Positions 1-12,300 of a DNA stretch of 64,000 bases are shown in pieces (positions within the stretch are counted from its first letter, which is position 1; the number at the start of each line of letters is the position of its first letter). The notes under the pieces are model-generated. The model saw only the letters and a list, made by a program, of their open reading frames with translations. It was not told where the DNA came from and did no database searches. Made by a program: the position numbers and the translations under genes. This DNA comes from Orientallactaga sibirica (taxonomy: Eukaryota > Chordata > Mammalia > Rodentia > Dipodidae): the NCBI GenBank assembly GCA_036365145.1, contig JAEOAD010000055.1, positions 2,790,001 through 2,854,000 on the forward strand, read 5' to 3'.

Positions 1-1821
1 GTCCCTACGGAACAACTAGGAACCAGTGGACAGAGGTGAGAGAGGCATCAGGGTGTGCAGCCACAGTCTGCCCTCCACCAGCCTAGGATGCAGCCACACT
101 CTAGACCGAGACCCAAGAGAACAGATCAAAGAGGGCTTCCTCCCAAAAAGATGCCCCCAGTGATGGTGACAGATGCTCGAGGGGAAGGATGGAGTCCCAC
201 TCAGGAACTTCACCAGTACTTGTTCATTCTACTTGAGCCTACCTCCTGCTCGAGGCACTGGGAACTGTGGACACACAGTGAGGGAACACCCAGTTTCCAC
301 CCTGGGGATTCTGTCTGGAGGACCCAAAGACACCTAGTGGGACCACAGAACGTGGGACAGTCTCTGGGCACAGAGTTTAACCTCTAACTGCGTCATGCAC
401 AGACAGACCTAGTCAGTGGAAGTTGGCCCAACATCGCGGTCCTTTTTCACCCCTCACCCTCCTCACACCGTACACACTCAGACTTCTGAAGAGCACCACA
501 CTGCCCAGCATCCTAAGCTCTGCCCCAAGTACCTAGGGCTTACCTGGCCACACCCTCTCCAAGAGGCTCCAAAACTGCCGCTCTGACGGGGACCACTCCC
601 CGACTGTGTCACTGCGTCTGCCCAGCAAAGCCTGGGCTCCTAATGTCCCTGTCGTTTTTTGCCCAGACTCTGGCTTGGGCTCAGCTGTGGGAGGACAAAG
701 GGGCTGGACGCCAGGGGGAGGGGAGGGAAGATGGGAAGGGGGAGGAATGGGCACTGGGCTTTTGTTCTACTCTGGGACGAGCCAGGGGAGGGAGGGGTAG
801 AAGTACACATACGAATGACTGTGTGTGCAACTCGGGTTCCTGGGATTTGGGGTGATCTGGTGCTGATGTCCCTGAATACACACAGGTGTGTATGTGTGTT
901 GGAGAGAGTGTGTGCTTCAGGTAGCTGGGGTGGTTGTCAGCATGGTGTTCAGGGCCTATGTGAACGCATAGAACTTAGTGACTGTGTAGCACTGGGGAGC
1001 TGTACCTGTGTGGGTGTGTTACCACGTGGCTGCAGATGTAACCCAGAATGTGACTGCTATTGTGGACAGCTTCCTTGTGGCCTCTTTGTGACTGTGCCCT
1101 GTGTTCCTGCTTCACAGCATACCTATCCTTGTGATATGGCTTTGCACGACCCTGTCTCTTTGTGTCTGTGCTTATGTAGTTGTTCATTTTTGTGTGTGTG
1201 TGTGTGTTTGTGTGTGTGTTGGGATTCTCTGGATTGTGTATTACAGGGGTGAATATTCCCACAGACCACATGTGCCTGTGTGGATATATGTTCATGTGTC
1301 TGTGACATATACTCATGCGTGTGCATATGCACATACATTGTGTGTACACAGTAGAATGAGTGGAGGCATATGGGGCTCCGTGGAGAGGAAATAGTGGGGT
1401 AGGGACATGTTGGCACTGGGCAGGTTGAGTTGGATAGTCAGAGAACAGCGCAGCTCTGGGACAGCACGGCTTCCTGTAGCCAGAGGAAGTGGATATGAAG
1501 GTTGGTTCTTTGAAGAGCTGCAGAGCCTGACATCCATAGGTCAGGTTAGGACAGTTGCCATCATGGAAGAGGACAGCCATCTGGAGAGGAGATTGCTTTG
1601 ACGAGGTCCTGGTGGATCCTCAGCACCTGTTAAGTTCGGCACTGCCGTGAGGCACACTATACACAACCTTAGCTACCTCACTGTCTGCCCCGTGGCCTGG
1701 TTCTTGGCATTAGCAGGAGAGCGAGAGTCGCCTGCTCTTCCTTGTGCCTGTGGAGTCCCTTCACTGTGTGTGTGGGAGCCTGACCCCACCAGGCTGAGCT
1801 TGGGGAAGCCTGATTCCGAGG
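1..1821. other. 3' intergenic flank of GDPD5, no gene recognised
   Basis: Mostly unique sequence with a long TG/TGTA-rich low-complexity region (about 860-1350). Its open frames are short, lack family motifs and overlap the TG tract. In human the next gene on this side is KLHL35, but no kelch or BTB sequence is visible here. Confidence 0.5.
1190..1219. repeat. (TG)n microsatellite
   Basis: About 15 TG units with a TTTG interruption, the core of a wider TG-rich tract. Confidence 0.85.
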
Positions 1822-2262
1822 TGTTATGGTTTGGATATGAAGTAACCTCCCCTTCCCTGCAAAGGTTCATGTGTTGGAGGTTTGACCTCTGGCTGGGGGC
1901 GGGGGCTGAGGAGTGACAGGATCATAAGAACACACCTTCATCAGTGGGCTAATCCATTCATGGAGTCACAACTTGATGGCATTGTTGGGAGGTGGTGGAG
2001 ATGAGGAATTGGGCTCTAGTTGGAGGAAATGGGCAGTGCCCTGGATTCTTCTCATCTCTGCCTCCAGTCTACCATGAGGTGAGCCCCTTTGTTCTGCCAA
2101 CATGCCCCTTGCTGCCTCCCTAAGGATGGGTTCAGAAACAGCAGAGCCAAGTGACTGCAGGCTGAAAGCTCTGAAACTGAGTCAAAATAAAGTTTTCTTC
2201 TTTTTAGTTTTTGTTTTTTTCCAAGCATCTTGTCACAATAATAAAAAAAATGGACTAACACA
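1822..2262 (+). mobile_element. Solo LTR, ERVL-MaLR type
   Basis: About 441 nt, TG...CA bounded, opening TGTTATGGTTTGGATATGAA. It has an internal GGGAGGTGGTGGA block, an AATAAA at about 2187 and a terminal block ending GGACTAACACA. GAGG flanks both ends as a likely short target duplication. No internal region or second LTR is adjacent, so it is a recombined solo LTR. Confidence 0.8.
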
Positions 2263-3101
2263 AGAGGGTTCGCTTGTGTTAGTTACTGAATAAGTGTGTG
2301 TCCTAAAGCCTGGCTAGGGTCTATCTGTGGACCCTGCAGATCTGGTTTCGCTCAATGCCTGTGTCCAGGGACTGACTGGAGCTGACCTCTGCCCCAGGAA
2401 GCTCCTGGCAGATGTTCAGTTCTGAGGGAACTAAGGAGTGAATTCCCTTTGGCCCCTGAGGGGCTGTGCTAGAGGCTGCAGAGGGGGCTGCTGGAGGGTC
2501 TAAGAAGGTGCCAGAATCTCTCAGACTGCCAGAATTTGATCCACAAGACCAGTGTCTGGAGAAGAGAGAGTCCCTGGCTATCTCTATGAGGCATAGCTTT
2601 TCCTTGGTGCAGGCTGGAGCTGGGGTTCAGCTGCTCTCTTCCCCTCAGGACACGCAAGACTGCGCATTGCAAGGGCAAAACTCAGATCTCCACCACTGAC
2701 CCTCCTCACGGAGGGCACACAGCAGAGGTCCCCAAGACTGAAAGGTGGGAGTAGACCCCTGTGCCTCTAGAACTGTGCTTTCACATCCAGCCTAGGTGTC
2801 CTCCTGTGCTCACAGACATATGGGCCTGCCTCATCTAGATCCAGGGCCAAGGAGAAGAGTGCTGAAGGCTCGCCCTTCTCCAGCCAGGGACTCAGATGTC
2901 TCCCCATGACCATGAAGGACCAACTAGCCCCTCTCCATAGCCCTGTCTCAGATCTAGGACTTCTGCCCCACCATGCTATTCATAGCTCACAGAAGATACA
3001 CCTGGGCTGGAATCAGGGTCTGTGGGGTTCTCTCTATTCTATTCTAAGCTGTATGATCTTGGAAGGTCACTTTACCTCTTCAAGGCTGAACCACACCCCC
3101 A
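2263..3101. other. Unique intergenic sequence with a possible MIR remnant
   Basis: No coding pattern seen. At about 3010-3095 a stretch containing ATGATCTTGGAAGGTCACTT and CTCTTCAAGGCTGAA resembles a MIR core in plus orientation, cut off by the MaLR insertion. Confidence 0.4.
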
Positions 3102-5046
3102 TGCGTGGTGGTTTGATTCAGGTGTCCCCAATTAATTAGGTGTTCTGAATGCCATGTCCCCAGCTGATAGCAATTTGCTAATTAAACCTTCCTGGAGGAG
3201 GTGTATTGTTGGGGGCAGATTTATGGGTGTTAAAACCAGCTTCCCCTTGCCAGTGTTTGGCACACTCTCCTGTTGCTGTCATCCAGGAGGTGATGTGGAC
3301 ATCACCCTCTGCTCATGCCATCATTTCCCCCTGCCATCATGGAGCTTCCCCTCGAGTCTGTAAGCCAAAATAACACCCCTCCCCGCTGCCGCCACAAGCT
3401 GCTCTTGGTCGGGTGTTTTCTGTCAGCAGTGTGAACCTCACTCCAACAGTAAAGCTGATACCAAGAAGTGATGTTATCGCTGCTAGAATCCTGACTGTGT
3501 GGCTTTAGCCTTCTGGAACTGCTTTGCAGAAGGAATGTGAAAGGATTTGAAATCTTGGCTTAAGATAGTATGCCTTGCAGTGCTATAAGTACAGCTTGAT
3601 GGACTGCTCTGGCCAGAGCTGAAAGACCTGGATGCAGTAAGAACTATGGACTGTGAGGTTTGGTTTGTGAGGGTGAGAAAGAGCTTTGCCTGGACTGGGC
3701 TAGAAGCAGATTGTGGGAGAGGCTTGCTGTTACACCCATGTCCTGAGAGCTTGTGCAGGGTTGCATTGTGTAGAAATGGACTGGTGTGAGCAGAGGGATA
3801 TGGCACAGAAAAAATGAAATCTTTGGACCCAAATTGCTTCCTGTTCAGCTGCAATTGTATGAGAGATTACAACCATTGAGGTTGGGCTAGGTGGTCTGCA
3901 TTGGGACAATAGAAAGAATGCAGTTTTTGAAGGGGCCTGAATGCTGAAGAAGTGTCCTGTTCTTCAAAGTCTGCTTAATTACCCCCTGAATTAACAAGTT
4001 GGTAGACCACCTGGTATTATGGAGTATAAGAAAGGCAGGAAAGAGATCATTGAATTTGCAGCATGGTCTTGTGTTTTGGAAATGGCCATGGGCAGTGTGA
4101 AGCAGGTTTGCTGGATGTCTGCATGGAGACCCAATGGAGCTGTGAGGATGGACCATGGGTTGCAGTGGAGACCCAGTGGAGATGCCGGGACCATGAGATG
4201 GCTGCTAAGGAAAGCTGCTGGCCCCTGATGAAGTTTTCCAGGACTGAGTAGCCTAGCTGGAGGGGTGGAATTGGAATACCAGAGAATTGTTGCTTGTTAG
4301 AATCATTGGACTTGGAGACTTGTAACTAACTGTCTAGAGTTGTTGGACTTTGAGCTACAGAGTTTGATGTTTGCCTTGTTTAAGTCTTGTATTGGTTGAA
4401 TATTTCTTTGCTATGTTCAATGCCCTCTTTTGCAGTGTGAATGTTTATTCTGTGCCATTATGTTTTTTTTTTTTTTTTTGTTGTTGTTGTTGCTTTTTTT
4501 TTTTTTTTTTTTTTTGTTAAAGGACCTTGATCAGCTTTAATCCCAGTTAAAAGACCCTGAGACTACATAGTTAATTAGCCTGGACCAGAGTGAGGGGATG
4601 GGGATTTGAACATCATTAGGATTGATAAAAACTATGGGGATTTTTAAAGTTGGACTGAATTTTACATCATGTAGGGTTATCAGTTTATGGGGGCCAGTGG
4701 TTGGTTTGATTCATATGTCTCCCATAAACTTAGGTGTTTTCTGAACACCATGTCACCAGCTGATGGCAATTTGGGAATTAAACCCTCCTGGAGACAGTGT
4801 ATCGTTGGGGGTGGGCTTATGGGTGTTATAGCCAGCTTCCTCTTGCCAGTGTTTGGCACACTTGCTTGTTGCTGTTGTCCACCTGATGTTGGCCAGGAGG
4901 TGATGTCCACCCTCTGCTCATGCCATCGTTTCCCCCTGCCATCATGGAGCATTCTCCTCTAGTCTGTCAACCAAAATAAACCTTTTTCCCCACAAGCTGC
5001 TCTTGGTCGAGTGTTTTCTGCCAGCAATGCGAACCTGACTGCAACA
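3102..5046 (+). mobile_element. MaLR-type LTR retrotransposon with two LTRs
   Basis: Two related LTRs (3102-3448 and 4688-5046) in the same orientation flank a 1.24-kb internal segment. The LTRs share the TTTGATTC start, CCAGCTGAT, CCAGTGTTTGGCACAC, CTCTGCTCATGCCATC and GCTGCTCTTGGTCG blocks but have diverged clearly by substitutions and indels, so the insertion is old. Just after the first LTR, 3457-3473 resembles a degenerate tRNA-Leu primer-binding site, typical of the ERVL/MaLR group. The internal part has no long open frame, as expected for a non-autonomous MaLR. A T-rich run lies at 4461-4516. Clean target duplications were not found. Confidence 0.8.
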
Positions 5047-5179
5047 GCGGGTCTGTAACCCATGGCTGACAATGTTCTTTTCACATTCATCTGTGAAAGT
5101 GGTTCCTCCTCAAACCCGGGGGCCAGTATGTAACCCCAAACTCAGCATGTTGTGCCCTCACACTCTCACAATTCAGAGA

Positions 5180-5975
5180 CAACAGACATCAAGATGGCAG
5201 CTTTAATTATCCTGGCCTTGGCTTCTTCCACTATAAGCCTCCTTGGTCACAGGTTCATGCTTGACAGGGAGCACTTTTCCCAGGTGGTTCCTGTCCCGTG
5301 GCCACCACTTTAAAACCTGAGGTTACATCAGTCTGTCAGGCCACTTCTGTCCCAGAGGCCTGTTGGATAGTTAGGCATGAGAAAGAACAGCCTGGAGTCC
5401 ATGCCTCTGGCTATGCCAGCTGCCTCAGTGGGGCTGTAACAGGCTGGTTGGGGGGGGGGGCGGGGATGTGTCCTTACCACAGCCACTGGCTTTCCTTCTT
5501 GGCTGAACCTCCTTGTGCTTTGAGAGTGGTGTGGAAAATGGAGCTGCTAGGCTGGGATGGAGGCCCAGCCCAGATCCTCAAGTCAGGATAAATTAAATGG
5601 AGTCAATTGCCTCAGGACACAGGCAGGTGGGTAGACACATGTGAGCACAGGTGACATGGCCACAGAGGATATGGCACGGCCCAGTGACTCACCAAAGTTT
5701 CCAGGCTGGGAGGTGAGGGAAGGCTGCAAGAATGGACCAGGAGAACAGGCCCTCACTTCCCAGATGAAGGAGCCCCAGGCCTGCAGGGGCATCTGTGAGG
5801 CCAGAGTCCTGGCCCCTCTGGGCCTCAGGGAAGTGATGCTGACAAGGGGCTGGAGCCCACGGGGAGGCTGTGGAGTTGGGAGCCAGCTCCCAGGGCACTC
5901 CAGATCAAGTTTCTGCCAGCTCTCCAACTCTTCTTGTTTCTGCAGTAGGTACACGTCGGGCATACAGATCTTCAG
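5180..5975 (-). other. GDPD5: Probable GDPD5 3' UTR
   Basis: Unique sequence free of SINEs follows the stop codon. A candidate ATTAAA signal at 5202-5207 would end the transcript near 5180-5190, giving a UTR of roughly 790 nt. The next distinct feature downstream is the MaLR LTR ending at about 5046. The true end is not proven. Confidence 0.5.
5202..5207 (-). terminator. GDPD5: Candidate poly(A) signal ATTAAA for GDPD5
   Basis: ATTAAA on the minus strand, followed 30-50 nt on by a G/U-rich stretch (TGTGAGAGTGTGAGGG, 5151-5166), the usual arrangement of hexamer and downstream element. I saw no better AATAAA between it and the stop codon. Confidence 0.4.
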
Positions 5976-6124
5976 CTAACGCCCACCCCGGTCTGTGAGG
6001 GTCTTGGTGCGGCTGCCTCCCCCTCGAGAGCCCATGGAGGTGGCTGTGCTGTTGGCGTAGGTGTCATAACTGCTGTCTGAACACATGGAGAGCTCATCAG
6101 AGACCTCTACGCCGTCACTTATCT
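5976..6124 (-). CDS. GDPD5: GDPD5 coding exon 15 and stop (residues 557-605)
   Basis: [20 protein letters not shown] then [20 protein letters not shown] and a basic end, closing with TAG at 5976-5978. Cys571 (codon 6081-6083) is the only cysteine in the tail and is the likely partner of Cys25 in the redox-controlled disulfide (numbered 576 in published GDE2 work, as I recall). After the TAG the frame stays open to 5583. Confidence 0.96.
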
Positions 6125-6254
6125 CTGTTGGACCAGAGGGGACAGAACATGAGTGAGGAGGACAGGCCCTGAGGATGGATGGCAGGTGTGGGGAGAAGGT
6201 ATTCAAAACCTGATGTATCCATTGGCTCTTTTTTTTATTTTCATTTTTTTAAAG

Positions 6255-6304
<50 letters not shown>

Positions 6305-9300
6305 TTGGAGATAGACAGAGAGAGAAGGAGAGGAAGACAGAGATGGACGCGCCAGCAGTGTGTCAGCTGCTATGAACGAAATCTAGATGTGTGCGCCCCC
6401 TTGTGGTCAAGTGTGGCATTGCGCCCTTGCGTCACTTTGCATCTGGCTAAACGTGGGGCCTGGAGATTGGAACCAGTGTTCTTAGGCTTAGGAGGCAGGC
6501 GCCTTAACAGCTAAGCCGTCTCTCCAGTCCTCCATTGGCTCTTGCTGGCACTGAACCTGTGGGCACTGAGCCTGGCAGTCAGGTCCCTTCTTGGTCGGCT
6601 CTTTGGAACGCATCTTTCACACACAGAGAGCCATCTCACTCTCATGTGCTTATTTCCCAGTGTTCACTCTCTGGGCACTTGCACATATCAGTCCCTCTCT
6701 GAGGACTGACCACCCATCAGTACCCCATTTTCTAAATCTGACTCAGAGGGGCAAGGAAGATGGCTTAGTGGTTATAGCCTCTTGGCCTGGGTTCATGTCC
6801 CAAGCCACCCATGTAATACAGGCACAAAAAGTGGTGTAACCGGGCTTGGTGGTACATGCCTTTAGTCCCAGCACTCAGGAGGCTGTAAGAGGATTGTCAT
6901 GAGTTCAAGGCCACCATGAGACTACACAGTGAATTCCAGGTCAGCCTGAGCCTAGAGTGAGACCCTAGCTCAAAAAACCAAAACAAAACGGTGTAATCAT
7001 TTTGTGTTCATTTGCAGTAGCAAGAGGCCCTGGTGCACATGTGTGTACATATGTGCAAATAAATAAATGAAATGAAAAAAAAAATCTGGCTCAGGTCTTC
7101 CTATGAAGTCCCTCCAAGTCCTCCAGGTTGAGATGGGACCTCCTCAGGACCACATCCTTCAAGCAAGCCCCTGCTTTGTCCAGCCCCCATCACAGTCTGC
7201 CGGGGTGTGGCGCCCTCACTGTACAGAACTGAGCTTCAGGAAAGGTCTGCTGACTTGCAGTCATGGTTCCATGGGATGCTGTTTGGCATGTGATGCCTGG
7301 GCAAGCAGTGCAGCCTTGAAGCACACCTGTTTCCCCCAGAAGTGATCATCTTTCCCTCCACTCGCCCCAATTACTTAGACTCCCCCCAACATGTCACCCT
7401 TGTCCACTAACCAGGACACTCAGCCACAGGGTCTGGAGTTGAGTGCATATGGAGGTGATTGTGTGTCTGGGTCTGTGCCCCTCAGTACGTGGGTGGGCAC
7501 GTCCGCTTGCCCCGCCGTGGCGTGTGCGGATGTGTGCGGGCGTGGCGCGCTGAGCGCAGGGCCTGCGATGGCGCTCACCTGAGAAGATGAGCTTCTCCTT
7601 CATGATGCTGACGTCCCGGCTGCTCCGGCGGACGGCGGCACTCAGCATGATCTGCTCCGGATTGTAACTCCGTATGCCACCCAGGCGCCACCTGCAGGGA
7701 GGGCCCCATGGGCATCAGGTTCTTCCCCACCCTTCCTGGAGCAGAGACCCTGCCCACTTCCAGTGCCTCTCTTGACATGGCCTCAGAGACAAGGGTCACA
7801 CATGGGGAAACTGAGACCCAGAGAAGGGCAGAGCAGGGGCTGGAATCACAGCCTGCCGATTCTCAGCCAGGGTTCTCCTGCCTTCCTCTCATCTCCCTCA
7901 TCAGCCTCCCAGGCCCAGAAAGATGATTCCTTTAGTTCTGTACCAGGTACCGCCAGGTATCTGGATGCGACAGTCTAGGGGGAAAGAAGCTTAGCAGGCA
8001 GGGATGACCTGTCCTAGGGGATGCATCAGCCTGGGGAAGCCCCAGCAGAGGTCTCTGACAGCTCCACCGTCACACAGGCTTAGCAGGGCCAGAGGGAGCC
8101 CCCTGGGAGGATGGGAAGGATGCAGGTGAGGGCAGGTGGTGGTGGGGCTTTGCACACAACTGGTCTTCACAGGTCCCTATCAAGAGTGTTAGAGGGACTC
8201 GGGGTGGAGCTGTTTGAAAACAAGCAACCCCACAGGAGACTGAGCCCTGCTTGGGTGGGTGGAAGCAGCCAAGACTCCACAAGAAATCCACTGTGAGAGT
8301 CTACATGGGCTCAGTGCAGCAGAAATGGACAGACAGCACAGGGCTGGAGAGAAGGCTTAGCGGTTAAGGCGCTTGTCTGTGAAGCCTAAGGCTAAGGACT
8401 CATGTTTGACTCTCCAGGTCCCACGTAAGCCAGATGCACAATGTGACGAAAGTGCGCAAGCATCTGGGGTTTGCAGTGGCTGAAGGCTCTAGTGAGCCAA
8501 TTCTCTCCCACCCTCTCTCTCACATTAAACAAAAAAATAAAAGTCCATAGCCGGGTGTGGTGGCTCATGCCCTTAATCCCAGCACTCCGGGGGCAGAGGT
8601 AGGAGGATCTCTGTGAGTTCGAGGCCACTCTGAGACTACATAGTGAATTCCAGGTCAGCCTGAACTACAGTGAGACCCTACCTCAAAAAACCAGGGTAGC
8701 CGGGCGTGGTGGCGCACGCCTTTAATCCCAGCACTCTGGAGGCAGAGGTAGGAGGATTGCCGAGAGTTCGAGGCCACCCTGAGACTACATAGTTAATTCC
8801 AGGTCAGCCTGGGCTAGAGTGAGACCCTACCTTGCAAAAAACAAAAAAAAAAAAAAAAAAAAACGGGGTGGGAGGAAGTCCAGTCTGTTGCTCTTGCCTC
8901 AAATAAAAAAAAAAAAAGAAGAAGAAGAAAAAAGAAAAAACATTATAGGACAGAGCAGACTGGGGAAGTAGGAGGCAGATATCCTGGCTAGGCTGGTTGT
9001 CCTGCCAATTCTTGAGGGCAAGGCTTCTCACTGGGCATCCAGCACCAGCCTTCATGCCTGATGTGTTGTGGGTGCTGGACAAGTGTTTTTTGGTGAATGA
9101 ATGAAAGAATGAAATGCTCAGGTCCCCTCCTCTGTCTGGCTGTTCCTAGGAGACAATGAAACTGCCCTGGTTGTGTCTGCTAGGCACACAGTACCATATC
9201 AGATAACAGATGGTGGAATGATAGACTGGCAAAATGTCCCTTCAAGGGGCTCAGTCCGATTGCCAGGGGCAGACTGTCCTCTTAGAAGCTGGTTAGGGAA

Positions 9301-12300
9301 GCCACATGATCCAACAGGGCCTAAGACACCTAAGGGTGCCTTGGATTCCTAAGATCTAGGTCCCATCTTAAAAATAAATGTTAGAATGTAGTGGGAGAGT
9401 GTTAGGCCAGGGTCTCTGCAGCCAGGCACATCGGGGACAGGAAACCATTGCAGGGCCCTCCCCGAGGAGGAATATGGAGGAAAGGAGCAGGGATGGGAGT
9501 CAGAGAGTGAAAGTAACTCAATGGGAGAGACAAACAGAAAGTATGAACCGTGGGAAAGGATGCCGGAGAGGAAGAAGCCGCCAGAGTGGGAGAGGGACCG
9601 CAACTGATTTTCCGCACTGGGTAGGTGGTGAAGGCTTCCCTGAATGCTGGACTTGAGGATGGGAGGGGGGTGTCCTGGCAGGGAGCCTTTCCCCAGGGGA
9701 GACACTGGGGTGCTGAGGGAAGATGGGTTGGGACCTGCCAAGACAAGGCTCATCCCTGCCTGCAGAGTACAGGCGGAGCAGAGTATAGGTACACACATGA
9801 CCAGTCAGGAAGAACAAAGCCCAGTGCTCAGGAGGCTGAGGCAGGAGCATCACAGACTTGAGGACAGCCTGGACTACATGGGAGACTGGGTCTCAAATTT
9901 AAAAAAAAAAAGAGAGAGAGAGAGAGAGAAGGTGGAGCAGAAAGAGGACTTCTGGGGAGAGAAGGACGGGTGGTTCAGGCAGGGAGGCATGGGCAAGGGT
10001 GACCCGGGCTTGGGGCTCGGTGAACTGCAGCTTTTCTGACAGAACTGGAGAGGGATGGCCAGCAGGGGAAAGAGCCATAGGAGGAGGAGCACACCAGAAT
10101 TACCTGATCAAGTGATAGCTGTGAGAGGCCAGAGTGCAGCAGAAAGGGGGAGGGGAGAAAGGAGGGACATGCGCCGATCAGAGCAGGATGGGGACAGAGA
10201 GAGAACGTCAGTCAAGAGCCAACCCCAACCCCATGGTTCTTGGTTGGCTGGGGCCCCAGGCTGGCCCTAAGCCCTCCCCGCTCCACCACCTATCCCACCC
10301 ACGACAACCACATGGCAGCTGTCCCAAAGGGTGGGAGGTTTTTAGCCAGCAGGACAGCGTCCAACGTGGCTAGGAGAAAACCCATGCCCTGGCTGACAGC
10401 GGACAGGCTGGCTGCAGAGGAGCCAGTACCTGCCAGAGCCCTCCCGCTACAGATCAGGGCAGTGATTGGCCCTGGGCACCCAGCTACGTGCTTATTCCAG
10501 AGGCCACCCAGCCTCTGCTGAGGGGTGGGTAGGTAGATAGGTCACCGAGGTGTTGGGGCCTACTCACTTCTGGAGCACAAAGATACCAACGATGAGGGTG
10601 AAGGAGAGCAGGTCGGCGGTGACCCACATGAGGCAGTACTCATCCGGGGGCTGTGGACAGATAGATGGCCCAAGGCCAGCGTCCAGTTATGGCCCATCCA
10701 TCCAGAAATGAGGGGCCATGGGCTGGAGGATTTCCTATTACTAGTGCAGTGGGGAAAAGGACCTCAAAGGATAACTTAAGATTTTATTTTGTAGGCGTGG
10801 ACTGTGGGAACATTGGGCTAGGGGTATGTGTATGTGTGTGTTCACATGCACACTTGGGGTAGAAGTGGTGTGTGTTAAGCCTGGAGCATTTGTGGACTCA
10901 CAGAAGCTTAAAACAAGAGCCAAATGTAAAACTAGAGCCAAATGCTATAAGATGGGACTTGCATGCAAAAGCAAGGCATTGTGTGCCTGATAAGGGGGCA
11001 CATGACCTTGTAAACAGGTGCAGGGAGCTTTTGTTGGGCAGGAAGTTGTGAAGCACAGGGGCTGGGAGGGATGGGCCAGGTGTGTGGCCTTAGTTCCCTT
11101 AATCTCAGGAAAACTCAGGGAAAGGGTCCTTCTTACTGTCACCTCCCTGGGCCTCAACACTCCAGTGTGTGCACTTATGCTACCTGCCAGTTATTTCAGG
11201 TCACCTTAGAGGAGTGTCTTGACCATGAGCTGAGGGAACCGAGAGTAGCCAGGTCTTTCAGCATTAGAAGGGGTCGATGAATTCCAGTGTCTGAAGCCCA
11301 TGGTGCAGGCCCCCATCTCCTCCTCCCCTCCTTTGGTTCCACCCTCCCAGCTCCCCTCTTCCTTGAAAACATCTATGACAATCTGCCACCCTCTTAGCCA
11401 TGGAGCTCCCTGCCTGCCTGTTGCATCAGCAAGGAGGTGGCAGTGGAAGTCTCTGCCTCACTGTTGGGGCTCTCTAGGGCAGGACAGAGAGTAGCAATAG
11501 GAGCTCTTAGGGTGGCCTTGAACTCACGGCAGTCTTCCTACCTCTGCCTCCCAAGTGTTGTAATTAAAGGCGTGCACCACCATGCCCAGCTCGATATCCT
11601 TTCTTTTAAAGCCAAATATACTCAACAGCACCAAGCCAAAAGCTCAGGTAACTGCTGACTTCTCTCCCTAGGTGGTGTGGTCTTCCCTGTAGGACAGGTC
11701 AGCGTAGACCCCAGAGGCTGGGACAACCCTGCTCTGCCTCAACCTGCATCCCCACCATAGCCGACCTTACTCTGAGCCTTCCCCGGGGACAGCCCCAGAA
11801 AGTGGGCTTCCCTGCCGTTCCCCCAGATGTCCTCTGTCCCAAACAATCTCCAACTCACCATGATCCAGAGTGGGGAAGGCACCTGGGACAGGGTGTGGGA
11901 GTTGTCCGACGTGACAGATGGGACCCCGGCACACCACAACAGGGAGAACAGCCATGGTGTGTTGACAGTGTAGAGGTTCACACTCAGGTTCCAGGACGCA
12001 TAGTCCCTGGGTGGGGGACAGAGGTTGGTCAGTTGGACCCATGCTTTGCTGTGGGGGACGCTGGTATGTCTCCTCATAGCCTGTCATCCTTACGCTTTAC
12101 AGGAAGGTATGTTGAAACCTAGGGGATCTTACAAACAGGCAAGCCCAGCTCTGCCTGTGGCTCCTCACCTCACCTCTGAACCCTCATCCTGCCCTGTTTC
12201 CGGCTGTGTGAGGGGCTGACTGGATTGGGGACATTCAATCTCTCCCAGGGAAGGCACCTGAGCTCCTGGCGGGACACCTGAGTATAGCGTAGGTTCAGCC

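Larger units (their letters stand above)
6125..7578 (-). other. GDPD5: GDPD5 intron between coding exons 14 and 15
   Basis: Contains an ATT microsatellite fused to a long DIP-type SINE and a DIP element that was itself hit by a B1. The remaining parts, about 6531-6733 and 7095-7578, are unique. Confidence 0.85.
7692..10567 (-). other. GDPD5: GDPD5 intron between coding exons 13 and 14
   Basis: Unique 7692-8340 (with a MIR-like patch near 7790-7850), then one DIP and two B1 elements, an A-rich tract at 8901-8940, unique sequence to 9819, an old B1 fragment, then purine-rich unique sequence to the exon. Confidence 0.85.

Noticed and set aside
659..1252. 197-codon open frame, plus strand
   Set aside because: Cysteine-rich only because it reads through a TG repeat (CVCVC patterns). 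Not a gene.
975..1580. 201-codon open frame, minus strand
   Set aside because: Histidine/threonine-rich translation of the complement (CA repeats) of the same TG tract.
1..1821. Search for exons of the neighbouring gene KLHL35
   Set aside because: No kelch, BACK or BTB motif in any frame; the neighbour probably starts beyond the left edge.
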